Assembly (NCBI GenBank): GCA_036387415.1
Contig: DASVTU010000033.1
Span: forward strand, 186,001-250,000
DNA from: DASVTU01 sp036387415
GTDB lineage: Bacteria > Acidobacteriota > Blastocatellia > Pyrinomonadales > Pyrinomonadaceae
Reading direction: 5' to 3'
DNA length: 64,000 bases
The translations under genes were made by a program, and so were the position numbers. The notes under the pieces are model-generated. The model ran no database searches. It was not told the origin of the DNA and saw only the letters and a list, made by a program, of their open reading frames with translations. Positions within the stretch are counted from its first letter, which is position 1, and each line of letters begins with the position of its first letter. Positions 52,920 to 61,974 of this stretch are shown piece by piece.

Positions 52920-55900
52920 TTACTTCGCTTCCCTTCCACGCCCGACCAATCTCTCAAGCACACGCCGCCACCCGCCCTCTTTCGACCCGAAGCCGAGCCA
53001 CCAGATAGACAACACCGCCGCCATCAAGACCGAAACCAGGAATCCGTAAAGGACGGATTTCGGCCTGTAGACAAAGCGGACTTCGTGTGTGCCGGGAGCG
53101 AGCATGATGCCGCGTTGGTTGTAGTTGACGCGCAGGATGTCTACGTCGCGCCCGTCCACGGATGCGCGCCAGCCCGGATAATGATTCTCGCTCAAGACGA
53201 GCATCGACGGCACAGGAGTTTCCGCACGCACGTCGATGCGATTCGGCTCGTATCTCGTAATTTCGGCGCGTGTCTCGATGGCTTCCGTGCCGACGAGTTG
53301 CGTCGCGAGCGTTTCATCATGCAGCACGGTGCGTCGCGGTTCCCACGCGTGCGTATCGTCGAGTTTGCCTGTTCTAATAACTTCGAGCAGCGCGTCGTCC
53401 TTCATCTGCACGCTTTCGGTCGCCAACCAGACGCGTGGCAGAGCGCGCATGTTTTCGTAGAGCCACACGTCCTCAAACTCCGTCGTGCGCCGCCAGCGTT
53501 CGGCGATTGACGACTGCGCCGCCAGTTGCCCTTCGCTCTGCGACGGTAGAGCTTTGGTAAACCAAGCTTTACGCAGGGGCAACGCCGCGCCGCTCTCGTC
53601 GTCGATGAGCGACACGCGTTGCACGCTCAAACCTAGTTTCGGTGCGCGCGTATCGACGGCGACTTCGATTGAGCCGCCCGTGATGAAAACTTTTTCGGGA
53701 AGCACAAACGAAGCGACATAGGCGTGTCCCTGATAGTTGCCTTCCTTGTCTTCCACTTCAAAATTCGTGGCGACCGGAGCGCGTCTGTGACGAACGCTCT
53801 CACGCAATATTTTGCGGTCGTGCGACCATTCCGACGTGTCGCGTCCGGCGAGAACCGGAAACTCAAAGGTGCGCCCGTCTTCCGCGCGCAGACGCACGCG
53901 ACCGACTGTGCTGCCGTCCGGCATCTCCACAGACCATGTAAGACTCGTTACCAGAGCGATGCGGTTCGCCTCGACGCGCGGCGTCACAAAAGCCAGACGC
54001 GCGCCCTCTTCGAGATTCGGCACGCCGATATTCTCTTCCGCGAAGAGGAAGTCGCCGAGTCGTTTGGTGGCGCGCAGGGCGGCTTGCTTCGGTTCCGCGT
54101 CCACACCTGCGTCGGGCGGATGCGCGAAGAGATAACGCACATTAAAGAGGTCAAGCGCGCGGCTCTCGCGCAAGGTCTGTTCCGGCGCGTCGAGGTCGCC
54201 CCAGAGCTTCATCCCGTCGGCCATGCGGCTCTGACGCGCGAGGCCGAAGCCGTCGTATCCGGCGGCATTCTCGACGCCGTACATCATGTATGTGTTGTGT
54301 TGGAGCGCCATCACGAACAGGAGGCTATCGACTTTGGAGGAGATGACGGTCGAATCGGGGTTGAAGGTTTCGCGAAACGTCAGAATCCTGTAGCGACCAT
54401 CGTCGCCGCCTTCGCGTCGGCGCAGCGTTTCGACCGTCGTGGGCGTGTCCCAGAAGTTGTCTATCCAATATGGACTCGTCCGACGCCAGCCGCTCATCTG
54501 TCCCCACAGACTCAAATCAACCACTATCACGACGAGCAACAACACACACGCGCCGCGCCGCCCGCGCGCGAATCTCCACAACGCCCACAGACCGAGCGCG
54601 GCGACGATGACAGGCAGGAAAAGTTCCGGCGCGCGAAGGAAACTGACCTTCAAGGCGGGTCGTCCGAGTTGAAAATCGGCGGGTCGCCAAACGGTCACGA
54701 CGAGGCACGTCAGTACGAAGACGATTGCACCGACGGCGAGCGCGGCAAACGTCGTCCTCTTTTCTTTGTGCGTCGATGCGATGGCGGTGATGGCGCGTCC
54801 GACGAGGACGGCGAGCGCGAAGTCGAGTTCCATCAAGTGTCGCGCCGGAACGCGAAACAGATTGAGGACGGGGATGTGATAGACGAGTTGATACAGGTCG
54901 TACGGCCAGAAACGCCCCAGTGCGAGCGCGAGCGCGACGAGTGCCGCGACTGTCCAGAATTTCGTGCGTGCATCGCGGCGGATGATGGGCGCGAGACATG
55001 CGAGCGCGAGCGCGGCGACGCCGACGTAACCGATATATTCGCCGTAGAAAGCCACGCCCGTGTACGGCGCGCGAAAGAGTGTGCGGTCGCCGCCGCCGAG
55101 AATGTAGGGCGCGAAGTAGGTTAGGAGAAACGAGGGTGGCATCGAGAAGGAACTGAAAAAATCATAACTCGCCTCGGCGCGCACGCTGTTGTGCATCAAC
55201 TCAAGAGTCGGTAAGATTTGCACTGCCGCGAGCGTCACTCCCGTAGCCATCAACAACAGCGACCAGAGGTAGGGTCGTCGTCGTTCAACGTGTTCGCGTC
55301 GCGTCGCCATAAATATCGCATAGGCGGCGGCGAGCAGTAGCGAATAGGCGAGCGTCTGCGGATGTCCGGCGAAGGTTTGCAGTGCGACGGTGCAGGCCAA
55401 CGTCGCGCCCCAGACGCGTCTGCGAGTCGCGGCGTAGCCGTCCATCGTCCACAGCAGCCACGGCAGCAGACACGCCGTTTGAATGACGTTGGTGTGGCCT
55501 ATCTGCGCGACGAGAAAGCCGCTGAACTGCCAGATGAAACCTGTGGCGATTGCGCCCGCGATGTTTGCGCCTGTGCGTCGCGCGTAGAGATACGCACCGA
55601 GTCCGGCGAGCGCATAGGTTGAATACATGGCGAGGTTCATCGCCGTCGGCGCGTTGAAGACGAGAAAGAACCAGTTGAGCGGCAAGAGAATGCCGCCCTG
55701 CACGGCGGCGAGTAGTGGCATCCCGCCGAACAGATAAGGATTCCAGAGCGGCAGATGTGCGTCTGCAACGATGCGCGCCGCCGCGACGCGCAGAGGCAGA
55801 TTGAAGGTGATACAGTCGCCTGAACAGAGGACGAGTCCGCCGTGTGCGGGCGAGAAAAAGTAGACGAGGGGCGCGAGCGCGACGAGCAACGCGGCGGCGT

Positions 55901-55955
55901 GCCCGGCTCCGAGACGCCCCAGAAGCGACCTAATTTTGATGGACGAATCTTTCAT
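52920..55955 (-). CDS. YfhO-family polytopic membrane protein
   Basis: This 1011-residue protein has about 13 helices in residues 1-480, the loop 'GDCITFNLPLRVAAARIVADAHLPLWNPYLFGGMPLLA' and a soluble C-terminal part ending with the family hallmark 'LVLSENHYPGWRASVDGRDVDILRVNYNQRGIMLAPGTHEVRFVYRP' and a last helix. YfhO-type GT-C proteins modify teichoic acids or glycans in other bacteria. Its ATG (55953-55955) overlaps the start region of the divergent gene at 55939, so both starts share about 17 bases. Confidence 0.88.
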   Translation of the reverse strand: MKDSSIKIRSLLGRLGAGHAAALLVALAPLVYFFSPAHGGLVLCSGDCITFNLPLRVAAARIVADAHLPLWNPYLFGGMPLLAAVQGGILLPLNWFFLVFNAPTAMNLAMYSTYALAGLGAYLYARRTGANIAGAIATGFIWQFSGFLVAQIGHTNVIQTACLLPWLLWTMDGYAATRRRVWGATLACTVALQTFAGHPQTLAYSLLLAAAYAIFMATRREHVERRRPYLWSLLLMATGVTLAAVQILPTLELMHNSVRAEASYDFFSSFSMPPSFLLTYFAPYILGGGDRTLFRAPYTGVAFYGEYIGYVGVAALALACLAPIIRRDARTKFWTVAALVALALALGRFWPYDLYQLVYHIPVLNLFRVPARHLMELDFALAVLVGRAITAIASTHKEKRTTFAALAVGAIVFVLTCLVVTVWRPADFQLGRPALKVSFLRAPELFLPVIVAALGLWALWRFARGRRGACVLLLVVIVVDLSLWGQMSGWRRTSPYWIDNFWDTPTTVETLRRREGGDDGRYRILTFRETFNPDSTVISSKVDSLLFVMALQHNTYMMYGVENAAGYDGFGLARQSRMADGMKLWGDLDAPEQTLRESRALDLFNVRYLFAHPPDAGVDAEPKQAALRATKRLGDFLFAEENIGVPNLEEGARLAFVTPRVEANRIALVTSLTWSVEMPDGSTVGRVRLRAEDGRTFEFPVLAGRDTSEWSHDRKILRESVRHRRAPVATNFEVEDKEGNYQGHAYVASFVLPEKVFITGGSIEVAVDTRAPKLGLSVQRVSLIDDESGAALPLRKAWFTKALPSQSEGQLAAQSSIAERWRRTTEFEDVWLYENMRALPRVWLATESVQMKDDALLEVIRTGKLDDTHAWEPRRTVLHDETLATQLVGTEAIETRAEITRYEPNRIDVRAETPVPSMLVLSENHYPGWRASVDGRDVDILRVNYNQRGIMLAPGTHEVRFVYRPKSVLYGFLVSVLMAAVLSIWWLGFGSKEGGWRRVLERLVGRGREAK

Positions 55956-57792
55956 GCAGGAACAGAGCGTGGACGCGGCGACGTTGGCACATCATCAAGG
56001 CGACGAGCAAGGCGGTCTCTTTGAGACGTTGAGCCGCGCCGTCTCAAAGGCACGACGCGTCGTGGTCGCTCATAAAGCGGAGACGTTAGCGGCCTGCCTC
56101 CTGCTCTTGATGGCCGTCAATCTTGTCTCCGTCGTCGCGCGCAAGACCATCACTAATGATGAGATTGTTCACATTCCGGCAGGATACTACCATCTCGTTG
56201 ACGGCTATTTCCAACTTAACAACGAACACCCGCCACTCGTCAAAATGTGGGCGGCGCTTCCGCTCCTGCTCATTCAGCCCAACGAACCGCCCGCGCCAAA
56301 GAATGACGACGAAAATTTCATGGAGCGCACGTGGGGCTTCCATGCACGCTTCTGGCCTGACAACAAGGCGCAATTCGACTCGATAACCTTCTGGCCGCGC
56401 ATCATGATGCTGCCCATCACGCTCGGTCTGGGGCTGCTCATATTTATCTTCACGCGCCGACTCTTCGGTTCGCGCGCCGCGCTCTTAGCCGTGGCGCTCT
56501 ACAGTTTCGAGCCGACGGTGCTCGCGCATGGTCGCATCGTTCATACCGATGTGCCAGCCGCCTGCGCCTATCTTCTCTTCTTCTTTGCGCTTCACGCATA
56601 CGCGAGCGCGCCCACACTTCGCCGCGCGCTGCTCGTCGGGTTGGTCGCGGGTGTGGCCTTCGTGACTAAGTTTTCGATGGTCGTCGCGCTCTCGCCCGTG
56701 CTTCTGTGTCTCGCGCTCGCGGGGTTAATCTTTGCGCGACGTTTAGAGCGCAAGCGCGCGGAAATCTTGTTGCACGCGGGTCTCGCGGCGCTCGTCATTC
56801 TGCTGGTCGTCAATGCCGCTTACTACTTTCAAAGCCCGCCGATTGAGCCGTCCGATGTGAAATGGGTCGAGACGAAATCCGCCCCTGCTTTCAACGAGTT
56901 AATGACGAGTTTTCGCGTGCTGTCGAAGATTGTGCCGACCTATTTTCTATTCGGACTCTACAACGTCGTGATTCACAACCAGTACGGGCATGCTGCGTCG
57001 CTGCTCGGCATGCACAGCGATTTCGGTTGGTGGTATTACTTCCCCGTCGCCTTCGCGTTGAAGACATCGCTTCCGTTTCTGTTGGTGTCGATTGGCGCTC
57101 TGTTGTGGTCGCTGTGGAGGCTGCTGTTCAGACGCGATTGGCGGTTTCTCTTTCTCGTCGCGCCCGTAGTCATTTTCACGGCCTTCTCCATGACGAGTCA
57201 TATCAACATCGGCATCCGCCACTTCCTTCCGGTCTTTCCCTTTCTCTTTATCATCGGCGGCGCATTGCTCGACCGACTATTGCAGGCAAGCCGCACTCGC
57301 GTCGCTTCATCTCGCGTCCGTCTTGTCGCTGCGACGGCGCTCGTCGTCTGCGTCTTGTCCTGGACATGCATCGAAGCACTGCGCGCTTATCCCGACTACG
57401 TGCCTTACATGAACCAACTCGCGCGCAGGCCGCACTGGGAATATCTCTCCGATTCCAACATCGAATGGGGCGACGACGCTAAGGCGCTGGCGGCTTATCT
57501 TCGTGCGCGCGGCGAGACGCAAGTGCGCGGCGCGATGTCGGGCGCGTGGGGCACGCTCAACTTCTTCGGCGTCCAACTCTACGACCTGATTGCGCCGCCC
57601 GACGTGAAACTCCCCGAAACACGATACGTCGCCATCGGCGCGAGTTTCTTGAACGGCTCGACCATCGCGGGTGGCGACGAGGGAAGCGGGCAGGGTCATG
57701 GCGCGAAACGCGTCAACAAATTCGCCGCCTACCGCACGCGCCAACCCGAAGCCATCTTCGGCGGCTCCATCTATCTCTACCGCGAGAAATAA
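55939..57792 (+). CDS. GT39/ArnT-like membrane glycosyltransferase
   Basis: About 12 helices. The family loop 'ARKTITNDEIVHIPAGYYHLVDGYFQLNNEHPPLVKMWAALPLL' contains the conserved acidic residues and 'EHPPL' motif, followed by 'RLFGSRAALLAVALYSFEPTVLAHGRIVHTDV'. Length about 617. Three start codons in a row are possible (TTG 55936, ATG 55939, ATG 55954); none has a good ribosome site. The C-terminal soluble part carries 'WEYLSDSNIEWGDDAKALAAYL', a motif of this subfamily. Confidence 0.87.
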   Translation: MDESFMQEQSVDAATLAHHQGDEQGGLFETLSRAVSKARRVVVAHKAETLAACLLLLMAVNLVSVVARKTITNDEIVHIPAGYYHLVDGYFQLNNEHPPLVKMWAALPLLLIQPNEPPAPKNDDENFMERTWGFHARFWPDNKAQFDSITFWPRIMMLPITLGLGLLIFIFTRRLFGSRAALLAVALYSFEPTVLAHGRIVHTDVPAACAYLLFFFALHAYASAPTLRRALLVGLVAGVAFVTKFSMVVALSPVLLCLALAGLIFARRLERKRAEILLHAGLAALVILLVVNAAYYFQSPPIEPSDVKWVETKSAPAFNELMTSFRVLSKIVPTYFLFGLYNVVIHNQYGHAASLLGMHSDFGWWYYFPVAFALKTSLPFLLVSIGALLWSLWRLLFRRDWRFLFLVAPVVIFTAFSMTSHINIGIRHFLPVFPFLFIIGGALLDRLLQASRTRVASSRVRLVAATALVVCVLSWTCIEALRAYPDYVPYMNQLARRPHWEYLSDSNIEWGDDAKALAAYLRARGETQVRGAMSGAWGTLNFFGVQLYDLIAPPDVKLPETRYVAIGASFLNGSTIAGGDEGSGQGHGAKRVNKFAAYRTRQPEAIFGGSIYLYREK

Positions 57793-57865
57793 AACAAGCG
57801 AATTTTGTTGTGAGGCGAGTTATCAACGTCAGCGGCGGTGAATTATTTAGTCGTGAGCCGATTAA

Positions 57866-59041
57866 TCATGCAAGGGCGGCTTTTGCCCTTCTCTGCTTGG
57901 CTTCCTTGTAGACATCCAGCGTCAGACGCGCGGCGCGTTCCCACGTGAACCGTGCGGCGTGTTGTTGTCCGTCGCGCGAAAGACGTGTGCGCGTTTCTAC
58001 GTCGTTGACGAGTTCGTGGATGAGGCGTGCGAGCGCGTGTGCGTCGTCGGGCGCGAAGAGTCGGGCGGCGTGTTGTCCGGCAGTTTCCGCGATGCTGGCG
58101 ATGCGACTGGCGACGACGGGCGCGCCACAAGCCATCGCTTCGAGCACGGGCAGGCCGAAGCCTTCGTAGATGGAAGGATAGATGAAGGCGGTGCAGGACG
58201 AATAGAGCGCGCGGAGGTCGGCATCTGAGATGTAGCCTGTGAAGTGGATGAGTTCGCGGACGCGCGAAGCGGCGACGGACGCGAAGAATTCATCTGTCAG
58301 CCAACCCTTGTCGCCGACGAGGACGAGTCGAAGAGTCGGCTGCGGGGAGGAATTTTGCTGCGTCCATTCTTCAAAGGCGCGGAGGAGCGTCGTGAGGTTT
58401 TTGCGTGGTTCGATGGTTCCGACGGCGAGCAGGAAAGCGTCTTCGTGGCCGTCGAGGAGTCGGCGTCGCGTCTCGATTGTCTGATGTGCGGCGAGCGGGC
58501 TAAAGATGCGGCGCGGCGCTTCTGGCACAGCGACCACTTTGGACGGATTGACGCCGAGACGCTCGCAGACTTCGCCGCGGACGCTCTCGGTCGGCGTGAT
58601 AATCATATCGGCGGTGCGCGTCATGAGCGGGAGGCGTCGGCGTGCGCGGCGGACGCGGCGCGCGATGTGCGTTTCGGGATGAATGAGATAGGCGAGGTCG
58701 TGGATGGTCAGCACAGTCGGGCAAGCGTGCCAGAGAGGTACGTCGTAGTTGGTGCCATGAAAGAGTTCGAGGCGGCGGCGACGTATGTAACGCGGCAGGC
58801 CGATTGACCACCAGTGGCGACCGACGACGCCGACCGCGACCCGCGACGCGCGCAGATTGGGCGGCAGCGGCGGCGCGGCTATGTCGTCTGCGAGACGGAC
58901 GGGCGCATAACGCGAAGGGTAAGCCAGTTCAAATTCATCCGTGGGCGAGACGAGGGCGAGGGCGCGCGCGAGTTCAAAGGTGTAATGACCAACGCCCGCT
59001 CTGGTTTCGGTGAGCGGTATGCCGTCGAGTCCGATGTGCAT
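57866..59041 (-). CDS. GT4-family glycosyltransferase
   Basis: A GT-B enzyme of 391 residues: 'RAGVGHYTFELARALA', 'LFHGTNYDVPLWHACPTVLTIHDLAYL', 'LAVGTIEPRKNLTTLLRAFEEW', 'GYISDADLRALYSSCTAFIYPSIYEGFGLPVLEAMACGAPVVAS' with the EX7E Glu residues. It is of the mannosyl/rhamnosyltransferase type. The start ATG 59041 gives the expected 'MHIGLDG' N-terminus. The donor sugar is unknown. Confidence 0.93.
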   Translation of the reverse strand: MHIGLDGIPLTETRAGVGHYTFELARALALVSPTDEFELAYPSRYAPVRLADDIAAPPLPPNLRASRVAVGVVGRHWWSIGLPRYIRRRRLELFHGTNYDVPLWHACPTVLTIHDLAYLIHPETHIARRVRRARRRLPLMTRTADMIITPTESVRGEVCERLGVNPSKVVAVPEAPRRIFSPLAAHQTIETRRRLLDGHEDAFLLAVGTIEPRKNLTTLLRAFEEWTQQNSSPQPTLRLVLVGDKGWLTDEFFASVAASRVRELIHFTGYISDADLRALYSSCTAFIYPSIYEGFGLPVLEAMACGAPVVASRIASIAETAGQHAARLFAPDDAHALARLIHELVNDVETRTRLSRDGQQHAARFTWERAARLTLDVYKEAKQRRAKAALA

Positions 59042-59054
59042 GGCCGGGAACAGT

Positions 59055-59157
59055 TAAAAAGTGAGCAGCGAGCAGTAAGCAGTATGTAAAAAGCAGAAAG
59101 CAGCGAGCAGTTAGGAATTTTTCTGCTCACTGCTCTCTGCACACTGCTCACTCTTTA
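59055..59157. repeat. Intergenic palindrome, unit GTGAGCAGCGAGCAG
   Basis: aaagtgagcagcgagcag (59058-59075) and further copies (agtaagcagt, aagcagaaagcagcgagcag) face ctgctcactgctctctgcacactgctcactcttta (59123-59157). The right arm includes the TAA stop of the PD40 gene. Confidence 0.8.
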
Positions 59158-61752
59158 GTTAATGGTGATACGCGGTGCGCTGTCAATCGGACGACTGGTG
59201 AACGTGACGCCGCCGATGGTGACAGAAATAACGACGGTCGAATCGCCGGAAGCGGCGAGGTCGGGCGAGAGACGCACGATGAGTTCGTCAAAACCGGCTG
59301 TGTTCGACGGCCTGACGGCCACAATCCGGTCGCCAGTGAGCGTCACGTCTTTCGCTCCCTTGATTTGAACGCTGACGGAAGCGCCCGTCGCGCCGAGCGT
59401 GACGCCGCGCATACCCGTGACGAGAAACAGCACTTCGGTATCGACCGTTTCGGTCTCGGTCAGGCTACACGTGCCGTCGGCGAGAACTTTGCGTCGCGTC
59501 GTCTGGACGTTGAAAGGCTCGGTCATGGTCGGCGTCGCACACTTGTCTGTGGCGTTGAAGGCGGCGGCACGACCGCCCGCACCGTTGGTTGTCGTCCAGA
59601 TGTCGGGTTGCGCTGCGTTGAGAACGAGCGAACTGCGTATGAGCGTGTTGGAGTTCCGGTTGTAAACGACCACGCGCGCGGGCGTCGTCGAAGCGGCGAG
59701 CGCGGGCGGGATGACGAAGTTGATTTGCGTCGGGCTGACGAAATAGAGACCCGCTGCCGCGTTGTTGAAAGAGACGGAGACGCCGTTGAGTTCGATGGGC
59801 AGTTGCGGGCGGCGGTCGGTCGTGCCGTTCGCTTTGTCCACTTCCCTGACCGACGGCGCGAGCGCGACCGTGGCCGAACGACCGATACCAACCATGCCGG
59901 GAGCAAGACCCGTGACGGCGACCGACGGAGGCGTCGGCGCAGGACTCGCGCTGACGACGGGACGCAGGCTCGCGCCCGTGAGAAATTCGAGCGGCCCCGG
60001 CGAAGCGGCGGGCGAAGGCGACGGCGCGGGTGTGACGCTCTCAGCAAGCGGCACCAACAGGTAATAAGCCTCGAAGGAGCCGTCGGCGTTGCCGAAGCCG
60101 AACTCGGAGTTGGCATAGCTGAAAGCCACACGTTGCGTCGTCTCGGACGGAAGCGGACGCGTCTCGGACGGGAGCGAGCTTGAGGGCACGGTCGTCAATC
60201 GCCGGAAACTCTGCGTGGCGGTCGGCGATGCGGGTATCGGCGACGAGAAGATTTGGATGCGGCTTTCGGGATTAAGACCCTCTGCGGCGGTCGGCGGCGC
60301 GGAACCATCGGCGCGGAAGTTGAGCGACGAGGCGAAAACAATCTCCTGACCGTTGCCCGTGAAGGTCGGGAAGCGCAGCACGTCGCCACCCGAAGTGGTA
60401 CGCGGTCCGACGAGCGTGTAACTGTTGGCATCGACGTTGTAGAGATAGGTGCCGAGAAAATTTTGCAGCGTCGCGCTGGCTGTGCCCGTCGCACTGATTT
60501 CCGCGGTGGTTTCAAAAAGCAGAAACTTTCCGTCGGGACTCAGACGACGACCGGGGCTGAGCACGTTGACGTTGCGCCCCACAGTGTCGGGCGGCGTGCT
60601 GGTCACGCGTCGTAGAGAATCGGCGACGATGGCGCTACCGTTGAAGCCGATGGTGTAGATTTCCGCGTTGCCACGATTCGCTTCCGCTTCGGCGGTGATG
60701 CCGTTGCCTGTGTAATCGGCGGTGGAGATAAAAGCGATGGTCTGCCCGTTGGACGAGAGCGACGGGTTGGCGTTGAAGACGCGATTAATCGCCACATTCG
60801 GATTCGTTGAATTCGTGATGCGATAGAGTTTGCCGCTCACGGTGTCGCCCGCGATGCGTGTAAATGCAAAGATTTCAGGATTCAAATCGGTGTTTGAACT
60901 CTCGCCGCCGTTTTCGGTCGTCAGGTTGCGCGATGAAACGAAGGCGACGACCGAACCGTTGTCGCTGATGGAGGGAAAACGATTGTCGTCAACCATGTCG
61001 GGCGCGATGCCGCCTGCGCCTGGCGAGGGCGGACGACTCGCGGCGGTGCGTGTGATGCGAAAGAATCCGGTTTCGCTCGTCAGTTCGACGGTCGCCACTT
61101 CGGAGCCGCTCGATAGGTCGGGCACATCCGCGTAGTCGGGAATCCTGTAGAGAAAGATTTCCTGATTGCCGTCGGCTTTGAGTTGCGTCTTGAAATTGTT
61201 GCCGTCGAATCTGTAGGGCGAAGTGGTATCCGATACGGTGTCGGTCGAATAGGCGTTCGACTGGAAAACAATCCACTTACCGTCGCGGCTCAATGCGGGT
61301 CGATTGTTGCTGACTTCGACTTCAATGTTGGTCGAGAGGTTGGCCGGAAGACTGGTATTAACGAGCGCGCTCTTGGTATCGGTGATTTGAAAAATGCGGC
61401 GCTGCGCGTAGTCGAAAAGGAAAATCTCACGGTTGCCGTCGGCGTTGTTGCGCGCGTTAGACCTCGTAGTGGCGATGTCGCCGGACGATTCGATGACGAC
61501 GAAGCGACCGTTGTTGGACATATCCCATGCGTAAGAGTTGTTGGGGAGCGGCGTGCCCGTGGGTGTCGGGGATGGCGACGGGGTTGGAGTCGGCGAAGCG
61601 GCGGGCGTCGGGGTCGGCGCGGTCGAAGTTATTTGAAAAACAAAACTGTCGGGCGTCGAACTGGAAAGCTGCGCCTGCACGGACGAGAGTGCGCCGACGA
61701 GAAAGATGAACGCGATAATGGCGGCGCTCGACAAACGAAAAGCTTGCTTCAC
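59155..61752 (-). CDS. Secreted PD40/TolB-like beta-propeller protein with TIGR03437-like C-terminus
   Basis: GTG 61752 has an ideal ribosome site (GGAGGG, 6-7 bases), so I start there; the mature signal peptide is then 'MKQAFRLSSAAIIAFIFLVGALSSVQAQ'. A Thr/Pro/Ser linker ('PTPTPSPSPTPTGTP') follows. Repeated 'PALSRDGKWIVFQSNA', 'PSISDNGSVVAFVSSR', 'PSLSSNGQTIAFIS' and 'RLSPDGKFLLFET' mark four or more PD40 propeller blades (about 80-560). The C-terminal 250 residues resemble TIGR03437 ('GLYFVSPTQINFVIPPAL'), a domain concentrated in Acidobacteria. It is likely a cell-surface or periplasmic binding protein. Confidence 0.88.
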   Translation of the reverse strand: MKQAFRLSSAAIIAFIFLVGALSSVQAQLSSSTPDSFVFQITSTAPTPTPAASPTPTPSPSPTPTGTPLPNNSYAWDMSNNGRFVVIESSGDIATTRSNARNNADGNREIFLFDYAQRRIFQITDTKSALVNTSLPANLSTNIEVEVSNNRPALSRDGKWIVFQSNAYSTDTVSDTTSPYRFDGNNFKTQLKADGNQEIFLYRIPDYADVPDLSSGSEVATVELTSETGFFRITRTAASRPPSPGAGGIAPDMVDDNRFPSISDNGSVVAFVSSRNLTTENGGESSNTDLNPEIFAFTRIAGDTVSGKLYRITNSTNPNVAINRVFNANPSLSSNGQTIAFISTADYTGNGITAEAEANRGNAEIYTIGFNGSAIVADSLRRVTSTPPDTVGRNVNVLSPGRRLSPDGKFLLFETTAEISATGTASATLQNFLGTYLYNVDANSYTLVGPRTTSGGDVLRFPTFTGNGQEIVFASSLNFRADGSAPPTAAEGLNPESRIQIFSSPIPASPTATQSFRRLTTVPSSSLPSETRPLPSETTQRVAFSYANSEFGFGNADGSFEAYYLLVPLAESVTPAPSPSPAASPGPLEFLTGASLRPVVSASPAPTPPSVAVTGLAPGMVGIGRSATVALAPSVREVDKANGTTDRRPQLPIELNGVSVSFNNAAAGLYFVSPTQINFVIPPALAASTTPARVVVYNRNSNTLIRSSLVLNAAQPDIWTTTNGAGGRAAAFNATDKCATPTMTEPFNVQTTRRKVLADGTCSLTETETVDTEVLFLVTGMRGVTLGATGASVSVQIKGAKDVTLTGDRIVAVRPSNTAGFDELIVRLSPDLAASGDSTVVISVTIGGVTFTSRPIDSAPRITIN

Positions 61753-61905
61753 AAAAAACCCTCCGAACCGGATGAAAACCATTTTAGATAAAACCAAAGG
61801 GAGACTGACTTTGCTTGCAGTGCACGCGCGCCCGGACAGGCGCAGGTGGAGTCAAAGAATACGCATTTTACGCGGAAGCCTCACACAAGCGCAAGCAACG
61901 CAAGC

Positions 61906-61966
61906 AATGAGCGCGGAGGGACGAGAGATGAAAGCAAACTTCATCACACATCTCTCCGCCCTCATT
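61906..61966. repeat. Intergenic palindrome, unit ATGAGCGCGGAGGGA
   Basis: aatgagcgcggagggacgagagatga (61906-61931) pairs with tcatcacacatctctccgccctcatt (61941-61966) at about 21 of 26 positions. It shares its unit with the element at 26629-26705, 35 kb away, and stands just before the stop of the Calx-beta/DUF4214 gene. Confidence 0.7.
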
Positions 61967-61974
61967 CCTGTTTT

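Noticed and set aside
53724..55124. 466-residue forward frame opposite the YfhO-family gene
   Set aside because: Arg-rich antisense shadow without motifs.
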